Shown here: positions 8,395 through 16,944 of the stretch, piece after piece
Layout of the letters: the number at the start of each line of letters is the position of its first letter
How positions within the stretch are numbered: position 1 is the first letter of the stretch
From: Phycisphaeraceae bacterium
GTDB lineage: Bacteria; Planctomycetota; Phycisphaerae; Phycisphaerales; Phycisphaeraceae
Length of the DNA stretch: 64,000 nucleotides
NCBI GenBank assembly: GCA_028284155.1
Contig: JANQSF010000012.1
Span: 62,001-126,000 of the forward strand
Reading direction: 5' to 3'
Translations under genes and position numbers: made by a program
Notes under the pieces: generated by a model
What the model saw: only the letters and a program-made list of their open reading frames with translations
Told to the model about the DNA's origin: nothing
Databases searched by the model: none

Positions 8395-8490
8395 GGGAGG
8401 GGTGTGCCGTCGGGGAACAGATCGGGCGGGTCAGGATACGGTTAGTGGCGTTGGGGAGCAACGTGGGTGCGGGGTGGGAGCGGAGAAGTC

Positions 8491-8600
8491 GCGCTATGCC
8501 GCAAGCGGCTGTGGGTGCGAGCGGGCGGTCGGACTTGGCGATTTGTCATTCGTCATTGGTCATTGGTCATTTGTGATTTCAGATTTGAAATGGGTCATTC
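8491..8600. repeat. REP-like copy followed by GTCATTCGTCATTGGTCATT words
   Basis: GCGCTATGCCGCAAGCGGCT at 8491-8510 is an inverted copy of the element at 4614-4634. It is followed at ~8540-8600 by degenerate short words (GTCATTCGTCATTGGTCATT, then GATTTCAGATTTG). They sit in the divergent spacer between the flavin reductase and HAD genes. Confidence 0.6.
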
Positions 8601-8645
8601 CCTGTGGATCATCGGTTATTCGACGTCGGTCATCGAGTTGTTCCC

Positions 8646-8675
8646 TTGGCCCAATCCGGGGGTCGGCTCTATAAA
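8646..8675 (+). promoter_or_regulatory. promoter with -10 box 8 nt before the HAD phosphatase ATG
   Basis: TTGGCC (8646-8651) and TATAAA (8670-8675) are separated by 18 bp. The ATG is at 8684, so the predicted transcript begins at or within a few nt of the start codon. Confidence 0.5.
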
Positions 8676-8683
8676 CGCCGGCC

Positions 8684-9331
8684 ATGACACGACGCTTTGA
8701 CGCGGCCATCTTCGACCTGGACGGGACACTGGCTGACACGTTGGCCGACATCGCCTCGGCCGCCAACCATGCGCTGACGCAACTCGGGCACGAGCCGATC
8801 GAGTTGCCGCGTTACCGCTACCTGGCTGGGCAGGGCCTGCGTTGGCTCATGGAGCACGCGCTTGACGACGCGCACCAGCATCAGGTCGACGAGGGCATGG
8901 CGTTGTTCAAGGCCTACTACGCCGAGCACGACCGCGACCAGACTCGGCCCAACGACGGCGTGGTCGAACTGCTGGACGCGTTGCGTGAACGAGCTCTAAA
9001 ACTGGCAGTGCTCAGTAACAAGCCACACGAGGCGACGGTGCGCGTCGTTTCGGAGATGTTCGAGCCGGTGTTCGACGAAGTCATGGGCGCGAAGGAGGGC
9101 GTGCCGCTCAAGCCCGACCCGGCCTCCGCGAATGCGCTTTGCGCGGCGCTCGGTGTCGAGCCGGCGCGCGTCATGTATGTAGGTGACACGAAGGTCGACA
9201 TGCAGACCGCGAAAAACGCCGGCTTCTACGCCGTCGGCGTGCTGTGGGGTTTTCGGGATGAAGACGAGCTGCGCGCGAACGGTGCGGACGCAATTATCGC
9301 GCAAGCGAACGAATTGATTGATCTGTTGTAG
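8684..9331 (+). CDS. gph: HAD-family phosphatase, phosphoglycolate phosphatase-like
   Basis: 215 aa. The nucleophile motif FDLDGTLADT (Asp11, Asp13), motif II in LAVLSNKPHE, and motifs III/IV in LKPDP and VGDTKVDMQTAKNAG are all present. The helical cap between residues 17 and 80 is of the C1 Gph/PGMB type. It probably removes phosphate from 2-phosphoglycolate or another small phosphoester in the cytoplasm. Substrate cannot be fixed from sequence, so the symbol is by best resemblance. The start is supported by the TATAAA box immediately upstream. Confidence 0.8.
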   Translation: MTRRFDAAIFDLDGTLADTLADIASAANHALTQLGHEPIELPRYRYLAGQGLRWLMEHALDDAHQHQVDEGMALFKAYYAEHDRDQTRPNDGVVELLDALRERALKLAVLSNKPHEATVRVVSEMFEPVFDEVMGAKEGVPLKPDPASANALCAALGVEPARVMYVGDTKVDMQTAKNAGFYAVGVLWGFRDEDELRANGADAIIAQANELIDLL

Positions 9332-9355
9332 TGATCACGACGGTCGGCTGAACGG

Positions 9356-9688
9356 TCAATTCTGCCGGGCCGAGCCAACCTCGACGAACCGCCTGACACT
9401 TTGCAGGTCGCGGATGACGTCCATCGTCGCGAGGACGACGCCGGACTCGCCGCGTTCGCCCTTGACCGGGTGCTGCTTGACGACCCGGCCGCTGTAGAGT
9501 CGGCCGCCGCGCATGGCCGGGCTGTAGTTCTTGCGGCGGATGCGGCTCTGCTTGATGTTCTCGGCGTGGACGGCTTTGTCCTTGCTGAGGATGCGGGCGA
9601 TCGTCTTGCGGGCCGCGGCGTTGGTCGGGATGTTCACGACCTTCACGGACACCTTCGAGCCGGGCTTGATGTTGGCGATGTCACCCAT
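9356..9688 (-). CDS. small basic protein of unknown function
   Basis: 110 aa, strongly basic, with no signal peptide or membrane segment. It begins MGDIANIKPGSKVSVKVVNI and contains AAARKTIARILSKDK, a QSRIRRKNYSPAMRGGRLYSGRVVKQHP segment (seen in pieces around residues 47-75) and a C-terminal VIRDLQSVRRFVEV helix. The N-terminal half looks like a small beta-barrel and the middle is Arg/Lys-rich, compatible with nucleic-acid or ribosome binding, but I do not recognise a family. AGAGGA about 7 nt before ATG 9688 is a plausible ribosome site. GC bias and charge pattern support a real gene. Confidence 0.7.
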   Translation of the reverse strand: MGDIANIKPGSKVSVKVVNIPTNAAARKTIARILSKDKAVHAENIKQSRIRRKNYSPAMRGGRLYSGRVVKQHPVKGERGESGVVLATMDVIRDLQSVRRFVEVGSARQN

Positions 9689-9785
9689 GATGAATCCTCT
9701 GACGTAAGAGCAGCGGCCGGTTGGCCGGCGGGGTCTTCCGAGCCCGGTATTTTGGCGGGCTGGGCGGGAATGTCAAGAAAGAGAG

Positions 9786-9920
9786 CGGGAGACAGGGGAC
9801 AGGAGGCAGGGGACAGGGGACAGAGGACACGGGGCAGGAAACACAGGGGGACGATTCGCGGTCGCCCGCAGAGCGGGCCTCAGGTTGGACGGAGCGAATC
9901 GCGCTAAGCCGCAAGCGGGC
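9786..9920. repeat. GGGGACAGGGGACAGAGGACA words and an inverted REP-like copy
   Basis: From 9786 to ~9850 short near-tandem words of GACAGG(G/A)G(G/A) occur. At 9901-9920 GCGCTAAGCCGCAAGCGGGC is an inverted copy of the 4614 element, just after the stop of the NAD(P)HX epimerase gene. The complementary word block CTCCTGTCCCCTGATCCCTG occurs at 10761-10807 on the other side of that gene. Confidence 0.6.
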
Positions 9921-9926
9921 TTGGGG

Positions 9927-10634
9927 TCAGGGCATTTCTGCGAGGACCTGCTGGACGAGCGACAGCGGGGCGCCGATCTCGACGGGGATGACATTGCCGG
10001 TGTAGGGCTCGGCCTCTGGGCGATCGAAACCGACCTTGGGGGCGACGAAGGTGACGGTCGCGTTGGCGCGGACGGTCACGTTCGAGGGTTGGCCGGTATC
10101 GCAGTCGAGGCCTGACGGCACGTCGACGGATACGATCTTGCCTTCGGCTTCGCGCGCGTCGTTGCACAGGTGGATCACCGCGGCCAGGTCGTCGCGGACC
10201 TGGCCCGTGAAACCCGTGCCGAGCAACGCGTCGACGATCATGTGCGGCGTGCTGGGGCCGATCAGCGAACTTTGCAGCAGGTCGGGCGAATCGAAGGGCG
10301 TGACAACGCCCATCCGGTCGGCCACAGCCCAGTTGACCAGCGCGTCGCCCCGCAGTTTGCCCGGGTCGCCGATCGCGTGCGCGGTGACGGCGACGCCCGC
10401 GTTGGCCAAATGACGCGCGATGACGTAGCCGTCGCCGCCGTTGTTCCCTCCGCCGCACAGGATGGCGACGGTCGCGTCCTGCGCGACCAGGTGCAGGTCG
10501 TTTTCGAGCAGTTCGAGCACGATCTCCGCGGTCGTGCGTCCCGCGTTCTCCATCAACACGACGCCGGGGATACCGAGCTGCTCCTGAGCAAGTCGGTCGT
10601 ATTCACGGGCCTGGGCGCGGGTGAGGAAGGTCAT
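9927..10634 (-). CDS. nnrE: NAD(P)H-hydrate epimerase (YjeF N-terminal domain)
   Basis: 235 aa, a stand-alone epimerase without the fused dehydratase (NnrD) half found in E. coli. It interconverts R- and S-NAD(P)HX so that the dehydratase can repair them. Hallmarks are MENAGRTTAEIV, the phosphate-binding loop CGGGNNGGDGYVIARHL and the catalytic/metal region IVSVDVPSGLDCDTG. No nnrD gene is nearby. It is flanked by complementary word repeats. Confidence 0.9.
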   Translation of the reverse strand: MTFLTRAQAREYDRLAQEQLGIPGVVLMENAGRTTAEIVLELLENDLHLVAQDATVAILCGGGNNGGDGYVIARHLANAGVAVTAHAIGDPGKLRGDALVNWAVADRMGVVTPFDSPDLLQSSLIGPSTPHMIVDALLGTGFTGQVRDDLAAVIHLCNDAREAEGKIVSVDVPSGLDCDTGQPSNVTVRANATVTFVAPKVGFDRPEAEPYTGNVIPVEIGAPLSLVQQVLAEMP

Positions 10635-10637
10635 GGG

Positions 10638-10807
10638 AATGTTCGATCTTCGATTTGCGATGTTCGATGTTGTTGGAAGAACACGTGTGCTGGATCGGGC
10701 GGGTGAGGTTAACTGCTGCTTCGCCTTGATGAATCAGGAAAGCGTTCGGCAGCATCCTTGTCTCCTGACTCCTGTCCCCTGATCCCTGTCCCCTGACTTC
10801 CGTCCCC
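10638..10807. repeat. word-repeat block upstream of the epimerase gene
   Basis: TCGATCTTCGATTTGCGATG (10638 onward) resembles the 6644-6743 family. At 10761-10807 repeated CCTGTCCCCTGATC-type words are the complement of the block at 9786-9850, so the two lie as an inverted pair around the epimerase gene. Confidence 0.5.
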
Positions 10808-10812
10808 CACCC

Positions 10813-11379
10813 CTACCCCAACACCTCAAGAAACTTCGCCAACCAGGCCGGGTGTGCCGGCCACGCGGGAGCGGTGACGAGTTTGCCGTCGGCGTGCGCG
10901 GCGGTCATGTCGACCTCGACCCACTGGCCGCCCGCCGCGTTGACCTCCGGTGCGCAGGCCGGGTAGGCGGAGCAGGTCTTGCCCTGCAACACACCCGCGG
11001 CGGCGAGCAGTTGTGCGCCGTGGCAGATCGCGGCGATCGGCTTGTCAGCCTCGGCGAAGTGCCGCACGACCTGCAACACCTTGTCGTTAAGGCGCAGGTA
11101 TTCGGGCGCCCGCCCGCCGGGGACGACCAGCGCGTCGTAGTTGGCGGGGTCGACATCGGCGAACGTCGCGTTGAGGCTGAAGTTGTGACCGGGCTTTTCG
11201 CTGTAGGTCTGGTCGCCCTCGAAATCGTGGATGGCCGTGCGGACGGCGTCGCCCGCAGCCTTGTCCGGGCAGACGGCATCGACGTGGTGGCCGACCATCT
11301 GCAACGCCTGGAACGGGACCATGACCTCGTAGTCTTCCACGAAGTCGCCGACGAGCATGAGGATCTTGCGTTCAGCCAT
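10813..11379 (-). CDS. DJ-1/PfpI family protein
   Basis: 188 aa from ATG 11379, which has an AGGAG site 6-9 nt upstream; this decides against the longer frame. The class-I amidotransferase-like fold shows Glu15 in FVEDYEV, the nucleophile elbow [14 protein letters not shown] with Cys119-His120, and [12 protein letters not shown]. Members include PfpI peptidases and glyoxalase III/deglycase-type stress proteins. Full length relative to PfpI. A protective role against stress or dicarbonyls is inference. Confidence 0.85.
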   Translation of the reverse strand: MAERKILMLVGDFVEDYEVMVPFQALQMVGHHVDAVCPDKAAGDAVRTAIHDFEGDQTYSEKPGHNFSLNATFADVDPANYDALVVPGGRAPEYLRLNDKVLQVVRHFAEADKPIAAICHGAQLLAAAGVLQGKTCSAYPACAPEVNAAGGQWVEVDMTAAHADGKLVTAPAWPAHPAWLAKFLEVLG

Positions 11380-11489
11380 GACTGACTCCTGGCGGGGTTC
11401 GGGCGACATTAGGCGGCAAGTCGGCCAAACCGTCAACGTCGCCCACGGTCGCGTTTGCCCGGCGACGCCACAGGGCAGACAATCAGGTG

Positions 11490-12071
11490 ATGCGCATCGA
11501 CGTCCGCAACACGCAGCGCGAACGGCTCTTCACAGTGGACGTCGATCCCGACAACCCGCCGGCCGTCGTCCGACCCGGTGGCGCCGGTGTCGAAACGGAT
11601 AAGTCGGAACCGGTCCGCGACGGCAAGGAGGTCTATCTCAACTGGGAGCAGGCGGTAGACGACCAGGGCCACCTGCGCCGCTGCCCAGTCTGCTCATGCC
11701 GCGAGTTGTTCGCCCGCAAAGACTTCCCGCAGGTCACGGGTTTCCTGATCGTGGTCGGCGCGGCGATCGTCGCGATGGGCATGTTCGGCGCGGGCTGGGT
11801 GGTCGAAGCGTTCGTCGTGCTCGGCGCGGTGGCGGTGATCGACGCGGCCATCTTCATCTTCACGAAACGATGTGTCGTGTGCTACCGCTGCCGCAGCGAA
11901 TTTCGCGACCTGCCGATTCGGCGGGACCACCCGACTTGGGAACTGTCGATCGGCGAGAAGTACCGGCAGGTCGAGGAATCGGCCGATGGGGGACAGGGAG
12001 CGGATGCCGCTGAGTCCGACGACTCGGACGACGATACGACCCGCCCCGCCCCGATGGATTCATCACGATGA
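11490..12071 (+). CDS. predicted membrane protein with paired Cys-rich zinc knuckles
   Basis: 193 aa from ATG 11490. Residues 1-62 are hydrophilic. CPVCSC (Cys65, 68, 70) then precedes two membrane helices (about 83-103 and 105-125), and CVVCYRC (Cys128, 131, 134) follows directly. The two Cys clusters on the same side of a helical hairpin would form one split zinc ribbon at the membrane surface. The C-terminus (160-193) is acidic and disordered. I do not recognise a named family. It overlaps the next gene by ATGA, so the two are probably co-translated. Confidence 0.75.
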   Translation: MRIDVRNTQRERLFTVDVDPDNPPAVVRPGGAGVETDKSEPVRDGKEVYLNWEQAVDDQGHLRRCPVCSCRELFARKDFPQVTGFLIVVGAAIVAMGMFGAGWVVEAFVVLGAVAVIDAAIFIFTKRCVVCYRCRSEFRDLPIRRDHPTWELSIGEKYRQVEESADGGQGADAAESDDSDDDTTRPAPMDSSR

Positions 12072-12736
12072 CCCCCATCTCCAGTTCGTCCGAGATTGCC
12101 GGTTCCGATATCGACGCGATGGCCGAACCGCGCCGCCCGCTGGTGATCTACGGCGCGGGCGGGCATGGGCAGGTCGTGGCGGAGGCGGCAACGGTGGCGG
12201 GCCGACTGATCCTCGGTTTCCTGGACGACACGGTCACGCTCGACCACGTCGGCGCGTGGCGGATCGTGGACGAACGCATCTTCGAGGGGACGGACGCGGG
12301 CGTGCTCGTGGCGGTGGGCGACAACTTCGCCCGCCGACGGATCAGCGACGACATGCGCGAGGCCAGCCGACCGCCGGCGACGGTGATTCACCCGACCGCC
12401 TGGGTCAGCCCCAGCGCGCAGATCGGCGAGGGCGTATTCATCGGCCCGCGCGCGGTGGTGAACGCCGAGGCGCGGATCGGCGACGGCGCGATCATCAACA
12501 GCGGCGCGATTATCGAACACCACTGCCGTGTCGGCCCGTTCGCGCACGTCGCGCCGGGGGCGACCTTGGCCGGCGGCGTGCGCATCGGGCAGTTAACGTT
12601 GGTCGGCGTCGGCGCATCGCTGCTGCCCAACATCGAAGTCGGCGACGACAGCACCGTCGGCGCGGGCGCGGTCGTGACGCAGGACGTGCGGCGCGGGACT
12701 ACAGTTGTTGGCTCACCAGCGCAGCCGACCGAGTGA
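12068..12736 (+). CDS. NeuD-like sugar O-acyltransferase with left-handed beta-helix
   Basis: 222 aa. The N-terminal PglD/NeuD Rossmann-like domain is seen in LVIYGAGGHGQVVAEAA and LGFLDD, followed by hexapeptide repeats (VSPSAQIGEGVFIGPRAVVN, IGDGAIINSGAIIEHHCRVG) ending in TVVGSPAQ. The His pair in EHHCRVG matches the catalytic base position. It probably transfers acetyl from acetyl-CoA to an amino- or nonulosonic-sugar nucleotide. The start overlaps the upstream stop codon by 4 nt. The exact sugar is unknown. Confidence 0.85.
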   Translation: MTPISSSSEIAGSDIDAMAEPRRPLVIYGAGGHGQVVAEAATVAGRLILGFLDDTVTLDHVGAWRIVDERIFEGTDAGVLVAVGDNFARRRISDDMREASRPPATVIHPTAWVSPSAQIGEGVFIGPRAVVNAEARIGDGAIINSGAIIEHHCRVGPFAHVAPGATLAGGVRIGQLTLVGVGASLLPNIEVGDDSTVGAGAVVTQDVRRGTTVVGSPAQPTE

Positions 12737-12778
12737 CACACCGACCGAATTGCTGTTGGTTTACTTTGGCGTCCAGAG

Positions 12779-12849
12779 TCGTGCCACGGCCGTGTCGGCC
12801 GTGCGAAACGCCATTGATAAACTGCACGCCCGACACGGCCGTGGCACGA
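12779..12849. repeat. hairpin of the TCGTGCCACGGCCGTG family, copy 1
   Basis: Arm TCGTGCCACGGCCGTGTCGG (12779-12798) is perfectly complementary to 12830-12849. It lies between convergent genes, consistent with a bidirectional terminator-like position. A second copy is at 61440-61520. Confidence 0.85.
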
Positions 12850-12866
12850 GACAGACGCTACGCGCC

Positions 12867-13403
12867 CTACTTTAAAGCCTGAATCGCCGCATCGTCCGGG
12901 AACAACGCCTTAGCGATCGCGACCAGGTCGGCGCGACGCTTGTCAGTATCCTCGCCGCCCACGCGCTTACCGCGTCGCCAGACCTGCACTTCGTCACAGG
13001 AGAAGCAGAACACAAAGTCGACCGTCACGCCCTTGCCCACGTAGCGCACAGCCATGTCCGGATTGAACTCGCAGCCCTTGGCCGAGTCCCAGTCGTACGT
13101 CGATTCGTCGGTCAAGATGTCGGTCAGCTTCGTCAGTTGGTCATGGTTCAACTCGACCGGGCCGGCCACGACGACACCGGAACCAATTGACGGGTCGCCG
13201 TCCGTGGTCTTGTCGTCCGGTGCTTTGAGCCGGTACGCGCGCACATGCGCCAAAGCCGGGATGAAAACGATCTCATACGCATCCGCCCCACCGAACAACT
13301 TGTTGAGCCGTACGGAACCGACCGGCCGAGGCGAGCGTTGACAACCGGAGGAAACCAGAACGATCAACGCCAGACAACTCACACAGACAACCGAACACTT
13401 CAT
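12867..13403 (-). CDS. small lipoprotein, last gene of the ECF-sigma operon
   Basis: 178 aa. The N-terminal signal ends in a lipobox LVSSGC with Cys21, so it is a lipid-anchored envelope protein. The mature part has scattered cysteines (CEFNPDMAV, FVFCFSCDEVQVW) and no recognisable domain. It overlaps the upstream VIT-VWA gene by ATGA (13400-13403), indicating translational coupling. A function in the envelope complex encoded by this operon is inferred from context only. Confidence 0.8.
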   Translation of the reverse strand: MKCSVVCVSCLALIVLVSSGCQRSPRPVGSVRLNKLFGGADAYEIVFIPALAHVRAYRLKAPDDKTTDGDPSIGSGVVVAGPVELNHDQLTKLTDILTDESTYDWDSAKGCEFNPDMAVRYVGKGVTVDFVFCFSCDEVQVWRRGKRVGGEDTDKRRADLVAIAKALFPDDAAIQALK

Positions 13404-15721
13404 TGCCGTACACCCCCCGCCGGTCGACGTTGGCTCACTTCGGGCTCACGTTCCGACCCAACCGTCGTCTCATATTTCACACCGGCCGGCACTGGCACGG
13501 GCACATCGACCGTTGTCCCCGTGTCGCCTTCCGTGCGTCGCGACGAATCGACCGCGACGAAAGCCGTGTAAGCCGACATCAGGCTGTAGTCGAGCGCGAT
13601 GCGTTTGATCTGGCCGGCCAATTCCTGGTGCGGGTCGTTGGTGTAAGTCGCCTGGTCCATCAGGTCGGCGATCTGCATCCGCGCCCACACGGCCCCGAGC
13701 GCGGGCACGGCCATCGGCTGCCCCGCCCCCAACGCCGCTTGCGGCTTAGCGCTCACCTCACTCGAAATATCACGCCCACCAGCACGCCCGCGCACCGTGA
13801 CGCGCGTTGGCGGCGCGCCCACGTACTTACCCTTCAACACGACCGGCCGACCCACGAAAACGTCGGGCACGCGACGCGGGTACAGCCCCGACACCTGCGC
13901 GCCGCCGAAGTCGAGTTGCACGTCGGTCAACGCGGGGTGACTCGTCCGCTCGAAGTAAGCGGCCATGATCTTGCTCGCGTCGTCGTTGTGGCCGACGTAC
14001 GCGACCGTGCCGCGACCGAGTTTGGCCATGCGTTCGAGCAGGTAGCGGTTCGGCGACGAACCGACGCCGAAGCTGAACACGCGGGCATCGCGCAGGCGAA
14101 GTTTCATCTCGCCCAGGATCCGCTTCTCGTTGCCGATGAACCCATCGGTCAGGAACGCGACGATGCGCAGCCGATGCGGGTCGTGCGGGAAGTCGAGTGC
14201 GGCCTTGATGCCCTCGATCATCTCCGTGCCGCCCTGCCCGCGCAACTGGTTGACGTACCGCATCGCGCGGGCCAGGTTCGCGTCGGTCGCCGGCAGCGGT
14301 CGCGGGCCGAGCTGCGACGCGTTGTTCGAGAAACGGATGATCTGGAACGTGTCGTCAGGCCGCATGTTCTGTAACGCGTAACGCATCGCCGCCTTGCTCT
14401 GCTCCATCGGCACACCGTTCATGCTGCCCGAGCAGTCGAGCACGAAGATCATCTCGACCGGCGCGCGTTCGAGCCGTTCCAGGTCGCTGGGCGGGTAGAG
14501 CATGACGGTGAAGTAGCCTTCCTCCTGCCCGCTCTTGCTTGGCCTCGGGTCGCGCTGGACGATTAAACCTGACTTGAGGTGCTCGCCGGCCACGCGAAAA
14601 CGCAGGACGAAGTCCTTGTTCGGCACGCGGTCGCGCGGGCTGAGTTTGACGTTCAGCGTGTCGTCGTCGAAGTGCTGGTCGATCGCGTGCGACATGCACG
14701 ACACCTGCTCGATCGGCACGCCCGCGTTCACCGTCAGGTCGAGCGCGATGTCGTGGCCGCTGCGCTCAGTCGGCTTGAGGTAGGTCACGGCCGTGCCGTT
14801 TCGACCTTGCGTCGCCGCGCCGCGCGGGAGCGGCGTGACCGGGTCGGCGCTGCCGGCCGGGTTGTAACGCGGGCCGACGACCATCGGGAACACGAACTCG
14901 TACCACCCGTCGGCGTACGCCAGCGCGTTGTAGTAACGCACGTTGACATCGATCTGCTTGCCCGGCTCGATGTTGGCCACGCGCTGCGTGAAGATGTTCG
15001 GCCGATGCTGCGTCATCAGCGATGCGACGTAGCCCTGCCGCCGCGCCGCGTAATAGATGCGCTCAGCCTCTTCCTTCTCACGGATCACGCCGCGGATCCG
15101 CCGATCGCCGATCGTCATGACAAAGTCGCTGACCGCCGCGTTCTGCGGCAACGGGAACGTGTAGACGGCCTCGATTTTTGAGGCGTAGGGGTTGTGGAAC
15201 TGCTGCGTCACATCGACCGTGGCGACGTACGCATCGACCTGCGCCTTCACGGCCGTGTGCTTGAGCGGGACGGGGAGGAGTTGCTTCTCACCGGGCAGTT
15301 GCGCGGCGAGTCGGCCGGTGCCGGGGTCGGGCAGCAGGCCGTCGCGCTTGGCCTGCTCCGCACGCCGCCGCGCTTCAGCTCGCGCGGCATCGAGTTGCTG
15401 CTGCGTCGTGCCCTGCGTGTATCGACGGATGACCCATACTTCGTCGAAAGGTTGCGCGCCCCGGGCTCTCACTTGTTCATTCGGAACTGCACGGGGCGAC
15501 TGGGACGCGGCTGCGCCCGGTTCGGTCTTGTGAGCCGATGTGACTCTGGGTGCGACCAAAGGCTGCATCGCGTTCGATGGTCGGCCGTCAGCGCGATCCG
15601 CCTCTTGTGCGAATTTGTAATCCGCCGGCCCAGCATTGTCGGAGCAACCGATAAACACAAGCGACACCCCGGCGATCGCCAACACCAACAAAGACATCAT
15701 CAAGAACTTGATTCGTTTCAT
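13400..15721 (-). CDS. VIT and von Willebrand factor A domain lipoprotein
   Basis: 773 aa. The signal ends in VFIGC (lipobox Cys26). Residues ~40-140 are low-complexity and Arg/Ala-rich. A VIT (inter-alpha-trypsin-type) domain follows, recognised by VDVTQQFHNPYASKIEAVYTFPLPQNAAV and REKEEAERIYYAARRQGYVASL (given here by key words HNPY, YTFPLP, AERIY). The VWA domain carries an intact MIDAS, DCSGSMNG, and a FLTDGF segment. Such proteins are envelope metal-dependent adhesion or scaffold factors. A REP-like element lies in frame near the 3' end (13732-13752), encoding SAKPQAALGAG. It starts 4 nt before the upstream gene's stop. Confidence 0.85.
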   Translation of the reverse strand: MKRIKFLMMSLLVLAIAGVSLVFIGCSDNAGPADYKFAQEADRADGRPSNAMQPLVAPRVTSAHKTEPGAAASQSPRAVPNEQVRARGAQPFDEVWVIRRYTQGTTQQQLDAARAEARRRAEQAKRDGLLPDPGTGRLAAQLPGEKQLLPVPLKHTAVKAQVDAYVATVDVTQQFHNPYASKIEAVYTFPLPQNAAVSDFVMTIGDRRIRGVIREKEEAERIYYAARRQGYVASLMTQHRPNIFTQRVANIEPGKQIDVNVRYYNALAYADGWYEFVFPMVVGPRYNPAGSADPVTPLPRGAATQGRNGTAVTYLKPTERSGHDIALDLTVNAGVPIEQVSCMSHAIDQHFDDDTLNVKLSPRDRVPNKDFVLRFRVAGEHLKSGLIVQRDPRPSKSGQEEGYFTVMLYPPSDLERLERAPVEMIFVLDCSGSMNGVPMEQSKAAMRYALQNMRPDDTFQIIRFSNNASQLGPRPLPATDANLARAMRYVNQLRGQGGTEMIEGIKAALDFPHDPHRLRIVAFLTDGFIGNEKRILGEMKLRLRDARVFSFGVGSSPNRYLLERMAKLGRGTVAYVGHNDDASKIMAAYFERTSHPALTDVQLDFGGAQVSGLYPRRVPDVFVGRPVVLKGKYVGAPPTRVTVRGRAGGRDISSEVSAKPQAALGAGQPMAVPALGAVWARMQIADLMDQATYTNDPHQELAGQIKRIALDYSLMSAYTAFVAVDSSRRTEGDTGTTVDVPVPVPAGVKYETTVGSEREPEVSQRRPAGGVRQ
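13732..13752 (-). repeat. REP-like element inside the VIT-VWA coding sequence
   Basis: CGCCGCTTGCGGCTTAGCGC is the same element as at 4614-4634, here embedded in frame in a linker late in the gene. Confidence 0.7.
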
Positions 15722-16329
15722 GGCGCGCTCCCATGCGTGTAACTGAGCTTAGCGTCGATCTTCTCGCCGTCACCCCGCGCGGCGGCGATCAGTTTCAGGC
15801 CGTATTGCGGCTCGGCGTCGCCCTCGATCGTGACGTGCACGGTGGCGACATGCACCTTGCCGGTCGGCAATCTCGCGTTGTCGTCGGCCGAGTAGCCGCC
15901 GACGACGACGCGCCGGCTCTGCATCGCCCGCGCGTCGTAGAGCGGCGGGTTCTGGAACGGCAGTGTTTTGTCGCTTTCCAGGCCGACGACTTTCACGACG
16001 CCGGCCTTGTCCCGCAACTCAAACTGATACGCGGCCAACGGCGCGTTGCCGGTATCGATGAAGACATCGACGACGGCAAACCGCAACGGCTCGGCTTGCC
16101 GATCGTCCTGCACGACCGGGACGATCAGCGGCGGCGTGCCAAGCGGTGTGCGGGGTTGCGCGATTGGTTCGATCGGCGCGGGAGGTGCGGGGGGAGCCGG
16201 GGGGGCCTTGGTCGTCGTCACGCGCACGGTCGTCCGCGTGTCGATCTCAACACCCAGGCCAAGCCACGACGCGAGCGCCAGCGCGACGAGCAGGCCGACC
16301 GTCAGGATGAGCGACCGCCGGTGGCTCAC
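15718..16329 (-). CDS. membrane-anchored cohesin-like domain protein
   Basis: 203 aa from GTG 16329, which overlaps the TGA of the upstream gene as GTGA; the longer frame inside that gene is rejected. The N-terminus (SHRRSLILTVGLLVALALAS) is a signal anchor. A Pro-rich linker (APPAPPAPPAP) follows, then a ~120-residue beta-domain with VVDVFIDTGNAPLAAYQFEL, GLESDKTLPFQNPPLYD and PTGKVHVATVHVTIEG. This pattern resembles the cohesin jelly-roll and matches my recollection of planctomycete cohesin-like proteins. It probably faces the periplasm and could bind the dockerin-type repeats of the preceding gene product. Confidence 0.7.
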   Translation of the reverse strand: MSHRRSLILTVGLLVALALASWLGLGVEIDTRTTVRVTTTKAPPAPPAPPAPIEPIAQPRTPLGTPPLIVPVVQDDRQAEPLRFAVVDVFIDTGNAPLAAYQFELRDKAGVVKVVGLESDKTLPFQNPPLYDARAMQSRRVVVGGYSADDNARLPTGKVHVATVHVTIEGDAEPQYGLKLIAAARGDGEKIDAKLSYTHGSAP

Positions 16330-16901
16330 AGTTCGTCCTCCCGCACGACGGCCACAGCCCACGACGCAAGCATCGCCGCGTCGTTGGCATCGACCTTGCC
16401 GTCGCCGTTGTAATCGTGACCGCCTTGTGATTGGTCGTCGGACGACAGCGCGGCGACACGGCCGCCGCGCACCCAACGCTCCATGAGCATCGCGTCGACG
16501 ACGGTCACGACGCCGTCGCCGTCCAGGTCGCCGCGCACCGAAGCCGTGGCATTGGGGTCGCCTTCATCGACTGACGGGCCGCGGTCATACATCACGTTGG
16601 AGTACATCCAGACCGTCACGCCGATCAGCACCGCCGCCGCGACGCCGGCCATGGCGCGCGTCGCCCATGTCGGCCACGCCAAGGTACGCGGCGGCTCACC
16701 GGCTGACGCGGCTTGAGATTCACGCAACTCAGCCAACCGCTGACGCGCGTCGGCCAAGATGCGCATATCGACCTGTTCATCCACGTCGATGCCCGCGTCG
16801 GCGTAAGCGGACAGGTCGTCCACGAGCGCCTTGGGCAACGGCTTGGTCAGCAGCGCGTCGTCGCTGTGCTCTGATTCAGGTTGGCGGGGTTGGTCGCTCA
16901 T
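16326..16901 (-). CDS. single-pass membrane protein with two dockerin/EF-hand repeats, candidate anti-sigma partner
   Basis: 191 aa. The cytoplasmic N-terminus (residues 1-80) is acidic and helical. A membrane helix spans ~84-101 (MAGVAAAVLIGVTVWMY). The exterior part has two calcium loops of dockerin type: GDLDGDGVVTVVDAMLMER (124-142) and DYNGDGKVDANDAAMLASW (163-181). The position between an ECF sigma gene and membrane genes, and the inside-helix/TM/outside topology, are those of an anti-sigma factor, but no known anti-sigma domain (ASD zinc motif) is visible. The next gene starts at its stop codon. Confidence 0.75.
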   Translation of the reverse strand: MSDQPRQPESEHSDDALLTKPLPKALVDDLSAYADAGIDVDEQVDMRILADARQRLAELRESQAASAGEPPRTLAWPTWATRAMAGVAAAVLIGVTVWMYSNVMYDRGPSVDEGDPNATASVRGDLDGDGVVTVVDAMLMERWVRGGRVAALSSDDQSQGGHDYNGDGKVDANDAAMLASWAVAVVREDEL

Positions 16902-16944
16902 GCGTCTGGGTCCATGGGTTAAGGGCGGGTCGCTGCGCCCGGGT

